DNA of 44,962 bases from a virus: positions 1 through 44,962 of IMG/VR virus record IMGVR_UViG_3300029982_000028. One strand, 5' to 3'. Position numbers and translations under genes: made by a program. Shown here one piece after another: positions 9,103 to 15,880 of this stretch. How positions within the stretch are numbered: the stretch's first letter is position 1; each line of letters opens with the position of its first letter. A model generated the notes under the pieces. That model had not been told where the DNA came from. It ran no database searches and saw nothing but the letters and a program-made list of their open reading frames with translations.

Positions 9103-10371
9103 TTACAGGGTAGCGTACTGAGGCTGGCCGAACAGGCCTACGCCAAGAGTTCCGACGCCCATTGCGGCGGGGTTAGGTGACTGCGTAACAATCAATCGCA
9201 GCGTGCCATTGGAGGCCGTTTGCAGCGCATAAGTCCCACGCACATCGCCCGTCGAAGCCGTTGGCGTGGTCGTGACCGCAGCCGTATATCCGGTCGAAGA
9301 CGCAATGCCTGCGGAGTTGAAATACAAGCTCACGTCCCATTCCGTCCCGACAACAGGCGTAAAGTTGTCAGACCGTATTGGAAATCCGACGATATCCTGC
9401 GTTCCAACCGAATAAGAGCCGGTTCCGTCCGTTTTGCTCGGCGTCACGCTCTGGATATACTTCCAAGCCTTGACGCCGTTCGTTGTCGTCGCCGACGTGC
9501 CGGAAGTCGTGATCGTTTCCGTCATCGACGTTCCATACACATCAGCCCCGACAACCGTAAAGACGTTGCCCGCCACCTGAGACGTGGTGGACGTGATCGA
9601 AATAGCCCGCGAACACATGGCCTCGGGAAGCCAAAGCATGACAGTCCCAGCAGACCCATAGGGGAGAGCGTTCAGCGTTCCCCTCGCGAGCAGACCCGTA
9701 CCCGGCGCGACGCCAAGAATACCTGTGAAGATGCCTGTAACCGTGTCGCTCGTTGCCGTCGCGGTCGCATTGGCGCTCAGGAAATAGGTTCCGATGCCGC
9801 CATTGCCCGTGCCGTAGCCGACGATATAAGCGCCAGTCGGGATATTCGCCGCCGTCGTGCTATCGGTCAAGACCATGCCTATAGCCAAACGATTATAGCA
9901 AGCGCCGCCACCCGCCGCGACCGCCGTAACGGTCATGACATTCGATCCGCTCGTCAGGTTCGCCGTTACCGACGCAACAAGAGGATCAATGCACAAAGCG
10001 TTCGTCAGCGAGGACGTAGTAAGGCCGCCGAATAGCGTGCCATTGACGCCGACCGCAAGACCCGAGACGGTCGTAGAGGCCAGCATCATCGCAGTTCCCG
10101 CCGTGACGTTCGCCGCAGCCGCAATGATCGTGTTCGATTTCGTCATCGGAATGACGTTCATCGTGTTGATCTTGGTTGTTCCCAACCAACCCAACGTCGG
10201 AGCGCCAAAGTTCTGGCCCGGATCGTAGGTGTACGCCGGCCTAGGATCAAGGATATGGTAGCCGCCATACGAAAGCGATGGTCCAAGCTCGGGGTTGTAG
10301 TCAGGGACATATCCGAAGTTCGGAACTTGCCCATAAGCTACGACAGGCCCTTGAAACGCGCTGATGCTCAT
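9103..10371 (-). CDS. Large Thr/Ser-rich phage structural protein
   Basis: A 422-residue protein whose ATG (10371) directly follows the TAA of the HNH gene; GAAGGGG lies about 9 nt upstream inside that gene. The N-terminus is Tyr/Pro/Gly-rich (VAYGQVPNFGYVPDYNPELG), then beta-rich. Residues about 130-210 hold the recurrent module 'LTSGSNVMTVTAVAAGGG...IGMVLTDSTTAANIPTG...GTGNGGIGTYFLS'. The C-terminus ends GVGLFGQPQYATL. It lies immediately downstream of the capsid gene if the HNH insertion is ignored, so a head-decoration or head-completion role is plausible. No motif identifies it more precisely. Confidence 0.65.
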   Translation of the reverse strand: MSISAFQGPVVAYGQVPNFGYVPDYNPELGPSLSYGGYHILDPRPAYTYDPGQNFGAPTLGWLGTTKINTMNVIPMTKSNTIIAAAANVTAGTAMMLASTTVSGLAVGVNGTLFGGLTTSSLTNALCIDPLVASVTANLTSGSNVMTVTAVAAGGGACYNRLAIGMVLTDSTTAANIPTGAYIVGYGTGNGGIGTYFLSANATATATSDTVTGIFTGILGVAPGTGLLARGTLNALPYGSAGTVMLWLPEAMCSRAISITSTTSQVAGNVFTVVGADVYGTSMTETITTSGTSATTTNGVKAWKYIQSVTPSKTDGTGSYSVGTQDIVGFPIRSDNFTPVVGTEWDVSLYFNSAGIASSTGYTAAVTTTPTASTGDVRGTYALQTASNGTLRLIVTQSPNPAAMGVGTLGVGLFGQPQYATL

Positions 10372-11055
10372 TTAGGCGGCCCCTTCAATCGGTATGACAT
10401 TAGAAGCATCCTTGTGTTTGTCGAGGTAATCGGCTGCGGCGCGAAGGAGCGCGGGATCGTCGTTAAATGACCCAAGGCCGACGTTGCATTTGTGGCAAAG
10501 CAGACCACGAACTTTCCCGGTCGCGTGGTCGTGGTCAACGTGAAGGGCGACGGCGGAACCATCAACCTTGTGTCTGCGGCTTTCTTCTTTGCCGCAAACC
10601 TTACAAACTCTACCTTGAGAGACAAGCATTTGCTCATGCTCGCCAAGCGTCATTCCGTAAACGTTTTTCAGCGAATACGCCCGGCCATCCTCGGATGACC
10701 GCGTAGAATGCTTTTTTCCTTCAAGACGGACAGACTTAAACTCGCCTTCCTTCAGGTTTTTAATCTTGATATCCAACGTATCGCCGTTCTCGAATAGAAC
10801 CCTAGTCTTAGGCCATTCTCCGTGCACCAGAAGCCAAGCTATGCGCGCCGCCGGGATCGGTACACCATGCAACCAAACCCAACGATAAAACGTATGTTGA
10901 CCGCGACCGTCTGTAGCTTTTCGGACAGTCGTAGCATCCGACCCAACCTTACCGCGTTGCCCCGAACGTTCTCGGCGAAGCATGACGCCGGTTTCAGGAT
11001 CATACGAAATGTACTGCGCAACTTCCTCTCTGGTCAGGTTTACAGACTTCGTCAT
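10372..11055 (-). CDS. HNH nuclease fusion: degenerate HNH_3-like domain plus endonuclease VII domain
   Basis: A 227-residue protein from the ATG at 11055 (MTKSVNLTREEVAQYISYDP); a GTG/ATG pair at 11121/11118 would add 22 residues. The N-terminal half has the layout of phage homing-type HNH_3 proteins (YDPETGVMLRRERSG ... YRWVWLHG ... RIAWLLVHGEWP ... LFENGDTLDIKIKNLKEG), but the usual 'D/H-H-x-N-G' catalytic His is replaced by Phe-Glu-Asn-Gly, so this half looks inactive. The C-terminal half is a recombination-endonuclease-VII-like zinc HNH: CKVCGKEE, LHVDHDHATGKVRGLLCHKCN, then 'GLGSFNDDPALLRAAADYL', with the four cysteines and HVDHDH intact. Its position between capsid and structural genes is typical of free-standing homing endonucleases. 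Confidence 0.85.
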   Translation of the reverse strand: MTKSVNLTREEVAQYISYDPETGVMLRRERSGQRGKVGSDATTVRKATDGRGQHTFYRWVWLHGVPIPAARIAWLLVHGEWPKTRVLFENGDTLDIKIKNLKEGEFKSVRLEGKKHSTRSSEDGRAYSLKNVYGMTLGEHEQMLVSQGRVCKVCGKEESRRHKVDGSAVALHVDHDHATGKVRGLLCHKCNVGLGSFNDDPALLRAAADYLDKHKDASNVIPIEGAA

Positions 11056-11061
11056 AGCGCC

Positions 11062-11082
11062 TTCTCTCTCTTCCAGAGAGAA
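11062..11082 (-). promoter_or_regulatory. Hairpin abutting the HNH ribosome-binding site
   Basis: A perfect 8-bp stem (TTCTCTCT / AGAGAGAA) with a 5-nt loop (GGAAG in the mRNA). The 3' arm runs directly into GG, so the purine-rich ribosome-binding stretch AGAGAAGG of the HNH gene is mostly inside the stem, 6 nt before the ATG at 11055. Sequestration of the ribosome-binding site by a hairpin is known for some T4-type homing endonuclease genes; the same use here is inference. There is no U-run, so it is not a terminator. Confidence 0.5.
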
Positions 11083-11142
11083 CGCACAATAAACGGAGTT
11101 GTCGGTTTCGTCAAGCATCACGCAAGACCTGACAAAGAAAAA

Positions 11143-12057
11143 TTAAGAGGTAGGAAAACTGCCAAACAGGCTTCGCCAATTATAATAGCCGAAGCTATAT
11201 CTCTCGTATGCTTTCACCAAAAGATTATCGGTGACGAAGTCTACCTGCATATCCGTCTCGAACTTGACGCGCTCCATGTAGGCGAGGCCGTCGATGTTTG
11301 TGAGGACGAACCATGCGTAGGATGACGTGAGGAAGTCCATGACCATGTAGCCTTCGGGGAGGCCGCCTGCGGTCGTATGGATGGCGTTCGCGTCGTGGTC
11401 GGCGGTGCCGGGGCGCAGTTCCGTCTTGGTCAGTCGGATGGCGACGGGTTCGAGTTGCGGCGGGACGATCAGCTTGCGACCGCGCGCGAAGACTTTGAGG
11501 CCGGCCTGGTCTCGGAAGTTGACGCGGACGGCGACCATTGCGTTGAGCATGGTTGCTTCGTTGAGGTCCGCCTGCGTCGAGAACGTGTTCGCGAGAGAAC
11601 CGTAGTCGGACGGATGAGCCGTGGAGCAGAGCGCGACGCCATCGCCGCCGACCTGGGTATTATAGGTCTGCGCCGTGTTGAAGGTGTTTGCGGCGTAAAT
11701 TTCCTTCGTCTGCTGGAAGCTTTCGATAAGCCCTAGATTGGAAGGATGAAACTGCGTTTTGTAAACGTTGTCGTCGATGGCCTTGCGCGTGATTGCATAG
11801 CCAAGGCCGATCTCGACGTGCTCTTGGTTGTAGATGTAACGTTCGCCAGCGCCGTTATCGAAGGCGGTTTGGCCGCCTTCGGTTTTGAGCTGGGCAAGGC
11901 CGAGGAATCGCATTTCAGCCGTTCGCTCGAACGCGAGCTTGCTATCGTGCTTCGCGTAAACCTTGTCGTACTGAGACGGGATCATCTCGTACTTTCCTTC
12001 GACGCCCCTCAGACCGGGGAGAAGAAGGTCTTTGATTGAACTGAGGTTAACAGCCAT
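11143..12057 (-). CDS. Major capsid protein
   Basis: A 304-residue protein with GGGAGTAAGG upstream of its ATG. The sequence has the features of the Mu gpT-like/HK97-fold capsid family: an N-terminal helix region (LPGLRGVEGKYEMIPSQYDK), a 'FDNGAGERYIYNQEHVEIGL' extended region, GYAITRKAIDDNVY, ALCSTAHPSDYG, a spine-like helix (QADLNEATMLNAMVAVRV), RGRKLIVPPQLEPVA, and 'WFVLTNIDGLAYMERVKFET' ending RYSFGYYNWRSLFGS. Its position after a scaffold-like gene and a capsid-associated gene supports the call. The HK97 fold is inferred from the family pattern. No N-terminal protease-cleaved delta domain is obvious. Confidence 0.88.
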   Translation of the reverse strand: MAVNLSSIKDLLLPGLRGVEGKYEMIPSQYDKVYAKHDSKLAFERTAEMRFLGLAQLKTEGGQTAFDNGAGERYIYNQEHVEIGLGYAITRKAIDDNVYKTQFHPSNLGLIESFQQTKEIYAANTFNTAQTYNTQVGGDGVALCSTAHPSDYGSLANTFSTQADLNEATMLNAMVAVRVNFRDQAGLKVFARGRKLIVPPQLEPVAIRLTKTELRPGTADHDANAIHTTAGGLPEGYMVMDFLTSSYAWFVLTNIDGLAYMERVKFETDMQVDFVTDNLLVKAYERYSFGYYNWRSLFGSFPTS

Positions 12058-12073
12058 CTGCCTTACTCCCTAG

Positions 12074-13030
12074 TTAGATGCCGGCGAAGGAACGGGGAAG
12101 GGCGTTGTTAAAGCCCACGATGATGCGGTTGTAAGCCGTCGTCGAATCATTGCCGTTGATTGACGCTAGAGGACTGGTTGCCCCTGGAACGTAGTTTTTC
12201 AAGGCGATGATGCGGAACGGTAGGAACGCATTTCCCGCAGGACCGACGCCAGAGTTTCCGATCAGGGAATACTGGTCAGCCAGGAATGTTGAGAGGCCGT
12301 TGGCCGTGTTGCCGTTCGTCGTCGTGACGCCCGACTGATTGTAGTGGAAGCCGATGTTCTGCCCGACGTTCGATAGGCCGAAGGCCGTAGCCGTCGTGTT
12401 GCTGTTTCCGGTCATAACCTCGAACTGCGCGTTCGGATCGGTGATGACATAAGCCGTCACGTCGCCGTTGGCGTCAGAGCCGGGCCAGTAGTTGCGGAAG
12501 GACGTATATTTGTTCGCCGTCGAGAGGTATTTGCAGCCGACGAAGATACCCGTGATCGGGGTAATGATCGTAACCGTACCGGACGCGGACGAAGTTCCGT
12601 TGATCGTCGCGGCGGCGTTGGCGCAAACCGCAGTCGTGGAGGACGACGACGTGACGGTATATGTGCCGTTGAGGTTGCCAGAGGTCATGGTCGAACCCGT
12701 GATAATCAGGGTTGAACCAACCGGGGGAGCCCAAGTCGTCGGAACCACGCCGCCTGTCGCCGTGGTCGCCGTGTAGGTGACGGTCAGAGCGCCCGTGGTG
12801 GCGTTCGTGGTGATCGCCGTGGCGGCAACCGTCAGCGTGACGGGACCGTACCCCTGGACGAGATAGCCGGTTCCGAGGCCGGTAGCGCCAACCGCCTGAG
12901 TGACGGGATCGCCGAAAAAGATGGGCTGGGTATTGCCGCTCGCGATAGCAAGCTGGGTCTGTTCGTAGGACGGCGTAGTGCCGGTCCCCTGGTACTGCCA
13001 AAATCCAGTCGGCGCAAACGTGTTCGCCAT
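12074..13030 (-). CDS. Capsid-associated (decoration-like) phage protein with an inserted module
   Basis: A 318-residue protein starting MANTFAPTGFWQYQGTG, with GGGAG upstream. The conserved parts, 'FFGDPVTQAV' near the N-terminus, GIFVGCKYLS, NYWPGSDANGDVTAYVITDP, NAQFEVMTG and the LPFRIIAL...INGNDSTTAYNRIIV end, match a widespread family encoded immediately before the capsid gene in many phages and presumed to decorate or stabilise heads. Between residues about 70 and 155 there is an extra beta block (GSTLIITGSTMTSGNLNGTY, TVTSSSSTT) not expected in the family, similar to modules in three other structural proteins here. The function remains inferred from position. Confidence 0.7.
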   Translation of the reverse strand: MANTFAPTGFWQYQGTGTTPSYEQTQLAIASGNTQPIFFGDPVTQAVGATGLGTGYLVQGYGPVTLTVAATAITTNATTGALTVTYTATTATGGVVPTTWAPPVGSTLIITGSTMTSGNLNGTYTVTSSSSTTAVCANAAATINGTSSASGTVTIITPITGIFVGCKYLSTANKYTSFRNYWPGSDANGDVTAYVITDPNAQFEVMTGNSNTTATAFGLSNVGQNIGFHYNQSGVTTTNGNTANGLSTFLADQYSLIGNSGVGPAGNAFLPFRIIALKNYVPGATSPLASINGNDSTTAYNRIIVGFNNALPRSFAGI

Positions 13031-13060
13031 GACGGAACTCCCTGTGAGGGAGGCTCATCA

Positions 13061-13184
13061 TCGCGCGCCGGGCCGACTAGAACCGTGGGAAGGTTTGAAG
13101 CCGCCACCGGGGAGGCTTTAACGTGCGTTAGACGCAAAATTAGGTAGTTACGCGGTTACACTGTTTTCTGAGGGTTGTCAAACG
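13061..13184 (-). promoter_or_regulatory. Intergenic region with a candidate promoter for the capsid genes
   Basis: One of the few real gaps in the late block. It carries a perfect -35 hexamer TTGACA on the minus strand (13181 to 13176) followed after 17 nt by TAACCG (13158 to 13153), a poor -10 match. A partial inverted repeat (AAGCC...GGCTT, about 13101-13121) lies downstream. A secondary promoter boosting capsid and decoration genes would make sense here, but the weak -10 keeps this tentative. Confidence 0.3.
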
Positions 13185-13697
13185 CTAGTCCGGCACCTTC
13201 ATCGCGAGCGAGAAATCGCTCTTGATCTTCGCCATCGGCGTTCCCTTGTTGTGGCCCTCAAAAGCCCCAACGGGAGCGCCCTCAAGCTGTTCTTTCTTGG
13301 ATCGCATCTGCGTCCGAGCCGCCTGCAAATCCTGCTTTTTGGCGAAATCGGTAACTTCCGCAGGACGCTCCATAAGCTGCAGGCCCTTACGGACGATGTT
13401 TTTGTCCGTCGAGCCAACAGGCATCATTTCGGGATGACGCGAAGTCGGCACCGGATCCCAACCAAAGCGCGAAAGCTCAATCTGGCGAGCCGCGTTCGTC
13501 ATACCCATGACGGTTAGCTCTTTCCATTCGTAGGACCATCCGTCAGGCACGATGGATTGATCGAAGTCGAAATCGCCGGCCTGTTCTCCGAAGTTTCCGA
13601 CGTGTTCTAGGATTTGCCGCGTTCGTTCTGCCGCGTCTCGGCGGGGATCGGTTGATCGCATGTCGGGGCGCTGAGCGGGTTTGACTTTCTCGTCCAT
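13185..13697 (-). CDS. Conserved phage head-region protein, unknown function
   Basis: A 170-residue protein from the ATG at 13697 with GGAGG nearby (spacing about 8); an in-frame start upstream lies within the previous gene. It begins with a Pro/Arg-rich, probably disordered segment (KPAQRPDMRSTDPRRDAAER), has an acidic patch (GDFDFDQSIVPDGWSYEW), a TNAARQIELSRFGWDPVPTS stretch with HPEMMPVGS, a helix with LMERPAEVTDFAKK, and ends FSLAMKVPD. This layout (…PDGWSYEWK… GWxPVPxxRH) is seen in hypothetical proteins next to capsid genes of several phages. It could be a head-assembly or minor head protein. No catalytic motif. Confidence 0.7.
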   Translation of the reverse strand: MDEKVKPAQRPDMRSTDPRRDAAERTRQILEHVGNFGEQAGDFDFDQSIVPDGWSYEWKELTVMGMTNAARQIELSRFGWDPVPTSRHPEMMPVGSTDKNIVRKGLQLMERPAEVTDFAKKQDLQAARTQMRSKKEQLEGAPVGAFEGHNKGTPMAKIKSDFSLAMKVPD

Positions 13698-13699
13698 AA

Positions 13700-13951
13700 T
13701 CAACCCCTCCAAGTAACGGCTTTGACAGCCCACATTTGCGCAGTCTGAGCTTCGGTGATGGCGATTGAGCAAAGACGCACCATTTCGGGATTGTCTCCCC
13801 GCTTGATGTAACCTTTGCGGAAATCGTCCATGTGGTCGATTATGTCGGCATAGAGGCGCTTGAGTTTGTCAACATCGCCATTGCTCGACGGATTGAAACT
13901 TAGACCAACGGCGCGCTCGCCGTAGGTTTGCGGTCTATCTACGCCTTCCAT
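13700..13951 (-). CDS. Acb2/Tad1 hairpin-domain-like protein, candidate anti-CBASS/anti-Thoeris sponge
   Basis: An 83-residue all-helical protein. Key pattern: 'VGLSFNPSSNGDVDKLKRLY', then ADIIDHMDDFR, and the C-terminal helix RLCSIAITEAQTAQMWAVKA. The last part follows the I-x-x-T-x-x-Q-x-x-x-M-x-x-x-[KR]-A pattern I associate with the Acb2/Tad1 hairpin family (formerly a DUF in phages). Acb2 proteins bind cyclic nucleotides made by CBASS defence, and Tad1 binds the Thoeris signal gcADPR. Membership is by eye and the binding residues cannot be verified, so activity is inference. Its start codon overlaps in TAATG with the stop of the following-numbered gene (13951-14169). It sits in the late block rather than an early anti-defence cluster. 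Confidence 0.5.
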   Translation of the reverse strand: MEGVDRPQTYGERAVGLSFNPSSNGDVDKLKRLYADIIDHMDDFRKGYIKRGDNPEMVRLCSIAITEAQTAQMWAVKAVTWRG

Positions 13952-14169
13952 TATTTTGCCTCATCAAAGTTGAAATCCAGCCAAATGTTTTTGGCTTTCA
14001 TAATGACCCACGCCTCTTGAGCAACGGTAGGATGTGTCTGCGTTTCTGCGTATGTATCCAAATACAATCGCACAAACTCCCTAAGAGCGTCCGACGCTGC
14101 ATTAGGATTTATTTTCCAACCTGCTTTTATCATCGCGTTTTCAGCCAACTCGCCGTAATCGGTTTCCAT
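13951..14169 (-). CDS. Small hypothetical phage protein
   Basis: A 72-residue acidic protein (METDYGELAENAMIKAGWKI) starting at the ATG at 14169, which overlaps the TGA of the scaffold-like gene (TGATG). The middle is helical (ALREFVRLYLDTYAETQTHP) and it ends NIWLDFNFDEAK. No known domain is recognised. It is in the middle of a tightly packed run, so it is very likely translated. Possibly a small assembly factor or another host-interaction protein, as its downstream neighbour may be. Confidence 0.6.
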   Translation of the reverse strand: METDYGELAENAMIKAGWKINPNAASDALREFVRLYLDTYAETQTHPTVAQEAWVIMKAKNIWLDFNFDEAK

Positions 14170-15014
14170 CAATTATACCTCGTATCCTTGGAAATCTTCT
14201 GCTTCTGTTCGTAGTATTCTTGATCCGTCATCTTATTAAGCCGGGCCATCTCGCGCTCATCGGCAGTCAACCGAATAACTCGCGGACTTGACCCATTCGA
14301 CGACGGCGATGATCGGCTTACCGGAGCCGCAGCCGGCGAAGATCTCCTCGAAACAGCTTTTGCCGCCAGTTCCGTGCCGTCTTCGTTATCTTCAGCCTGT
14401 TCGACCTTGCCGTAGCCTAGTCTGCGCTCCACCGCCTTGAAATAATCCTCGGATTCTGCCGTCAATCCGTCGTCAAGCGCGTCCTCGTGCGCGCGAATCA
14501 TCTTTCGAAACATTTTTGGATCGGTTGCACACTCAGGATGCGCCCGAACCCATGCAGCGGATCGCGGTTGAAGCCTCGCGCACAAGTCTTCGACCGGATC
14601 AATGGCGGGAGGCGGGGTTTTTGGCCGTTCGGCCATTGCCTGTTTGCCGTTTTCAAGCTGCAAAAGCTTGGCGGCGTTCGTAGACATTTCCAACTGAATG
14701 TCTGCGGCCTTGTTATAGTCTCCCGCCGCCATTGCGGCGGCGTAAGCCGACTTCAATTGCAGAGAATTGCCCTTGACCGTCTCGATAGCGTTCGTGACGA
14801 GTTGCAAATTCGTATCGGCGACTTCGTTTTTGGCGGTATGAGCCTGTGCGGCGGCCTCGCGAGCCGTTCTTTCGGCTGTTGCGCGAGCTACCTTCTCCGC
14901 TTCAAGCTGCTTTTTGAGTTCGTCGATACCTTCTTCGGTCGATACCGCGCGTTTGGGCGCTTCTTCGACGATGATTTCAGGCTCTTTTGCGTCAACTTCT
15001 TTGATTTCGGCCAT
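14169..15014 (-). CDS. Putative scaffolding protein (coiled-coil, charged)
   Basis: A 281-residue protein with an acidic N-terminus (AEIKEVDAKEPEIIVEEAPK), a long predicted coiled coil from about residue 30 to 130 (ELKKQLEAEKVARATAERTA, SLQLKSAYAAAMAAGDYNKA), a PxxxxDPVEDLCARL linker, a helical segment with 'HPECATDPKMFRKMIRAHED' and a Ser/Pro-rich tail followed by a basic helix. Composition and position between portal and capsid fit a scaffold that directs capsid assembly and interacts through its basic C-terminal helix, as in P22 gp8. That is inference from layout; there is no diagnostic motif. The ATG at 15014 is used; a GTG at 15026 that overlaps the upstream stop (GTGA) is an alternative start. 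Confidence 0.6.
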   Translation of the reverse strand: MAEIKEVDAKEPEIIVEEAPKRAVSTEEGIDELKKQLEAEKVARATAERTAREAAAQAHTAKNEVADTNLQLVTNAIETVKGNSLQLKSAYAAAMAAGDYNKAADIQLEMSTNAAKLLQLENGKQAMAERPKTPPPAIDPVEDLCARLQPRSAAWVRAHPECATDPKMFRKMIRAHEDALDDGLTAESEDYFKAVERRLGYGKVEQAEDNEDGTELAAKAVSRRSSPAAAPVSRSSPSSNGSSPRVIRLTADEREMARLNKMTDQEYYEQKQKISKDTRYN

Positions 15015-15022
15015 GATCTTGC

Positions 15023-15427
15023 TCACCAAACCATATCGGGATGCTGAATGCGAGCGCGAACAACGGTATCATCAAGCAATCGGCACAAAACCTTGTTAAC
15101 CGACAAACTCCAACCGTCAGAAGCGCGATAAACTACCCAATCGCCGAGATTAAACTTGATCCCCTTGAACCAAACGCCACTTGCGTCGTGAAATGCGCTT
15201 TCGCCCATTTTGACGATGACGCCGACTTTCGACTGGAAGCGATCTTCTTCCAAGTGCTGATCTGGCAGGAAAATCCCGCCTGTGGTTTTCTTAGGACCGT
15301 TTGCGCCGCGCTGATAGACGGCGACGAGAATTTGATTGTTGAAAATGTCAACATCGTCCAAATTGCCGAGAGATTTGATAAGCGCCTCTCTTGGATCGAT
15401 TTCATGCTGCATAACCATCGCGGGCAT
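15023..15427 (-). CDS. GroES-like (Cpn10 family) phage co-chaperonin
   Basis: A 134-residue protein. After an N-terminal extension it shows the Cpn10 beta-barrel pattern: NQILVAVYQRG, a mobile-loop-like KKTTGGIFLPDQ, FQSKVGVIVKMGESAF, FNLGDWVVYRASDGWSLSVN and a final CRLLDDTVVRARI. Phage GroES-like proteins (T4 gp31 is the classical case) replace host GroES to fold the major capsid protein in GroEL. No GroEL is encoded in the window, so it would act with host GroEL. The gene lies between portal-region genes and the scaffold and capsid genes, which fits a capsid-folding role. It overlaps the start region of the scaffold gene. Family call is strong; the capsid-substrate role is inference. Confidence 0.8.
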   Translation of the reverse strand: MPAMVMQHEIDPREALIKSLGNLDDVDIFNNQILVAVYQRGANGPKKTTGGIFLPDQHLEEDRFQSKVGVIVKMGESAFHDASGVWFKGIKFNLGDWVVYRASDGWSLSVNKVLCRLLDDTVVRARIQHPDMVW

Positions 15428-15438
15428 AATCTAGCCTC

Positions 15439-15642
15439 TCAGTTTTCGTTAACCTTCTTCACAGCATCGTCGCAAAGCTCAAGCGCAAGCCTAAGCCCTT
15501 CAATCTTCCCAACCAAAAAACTGTAAGTTGAATGATCGGGAACAGCCCCGCGATTAGCGAGGGCGCTTTTCAAGTCATCAATGCTTTGCTCAATCATTGA
15601 TGCGTGTTCTTTGATGACGGCGGCGGAATAGGATAGGGACAT
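15439..15642 (-). CDS. Small helical hypothetical protein
   Basis: A 67-residue protein (MSLSYSAAVIKEHASMIEQS) starting at the ATG at 15642 that shares a base with the upstream stop (TAATG). It is nearly all helix, with an IDDLKSALANRG segment, a PDHSTYSFLVGKIEGLRLAL segment and an acidic-basic C-terminus. No family recognised. A longer in-frame start at 15654 has a purine stretch with no spacer and is less likely. Confidence 0.6.
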   Translation of the reverse strand: MSLSYSAAVIKEHASMIEQSIDDLKSALANRGAVPDHSTYSFLVGKIEGLRLALELCDDAVKKVNEN

Positions 15643-15878
15643 TAGTTGCGACATCCTATCGATGATCTTTTAGACGCCAATTTCAAGCTGGTCGGTCCCT
15701 TTGGGCCAAATTCCCGCCGCGTTCCACGCGAACCTTCGCGCAGATAACTTTCGAAAAACACAGCTAAACACCATAAATCACTAGAAGCGTTTTCGTGATT
15801 TACAGCCCCAGATTTGAAGGCTTCGGCAGCCAATGAAAGTGCATCTTTCCTGACCTGATAATCTCCATCGCGCTTCAT
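15642..15878 (-). CDS. Small hypothetical protein
   Basis: A 78-residue protein (MKRDGDYQVRKDALSLAAEA) that begins 2 nt after the stop of the Gly/Pro-rich gene. The first half is helical with a Cys/Trp-containing stretch (SSDLWCLAVFFESYLREG); the second half is basic and Gly/Pro-rich. No recognised domain. Position inside the continuous late operon supports expression; function unknown. Confidence 0.55.
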   Translation of the reverse strand: MKRDGDYQVRKDALSLAAEAFKSGAVNHENASSDLWCLAVFFESYLREGSRGTRREFGPKGPTSLKLASKRSSIGCRN

Positions 15879-15880
15879 GG

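Noticed and set aside
8355-9113. Long plus-strand frame across two minus-strand structural genes
   Set aside because: It crosses a gene boundary, contradicts strong ribosome-binding sites on the minus strand, and its hydrophobic stretch is the antisense of Lys/Glu-rich codons.
13101-13121. Possible terminator upstream of the capsid-associated gene
   Set aside because: The stem is imperfect and no U-run follows on the minus strand.
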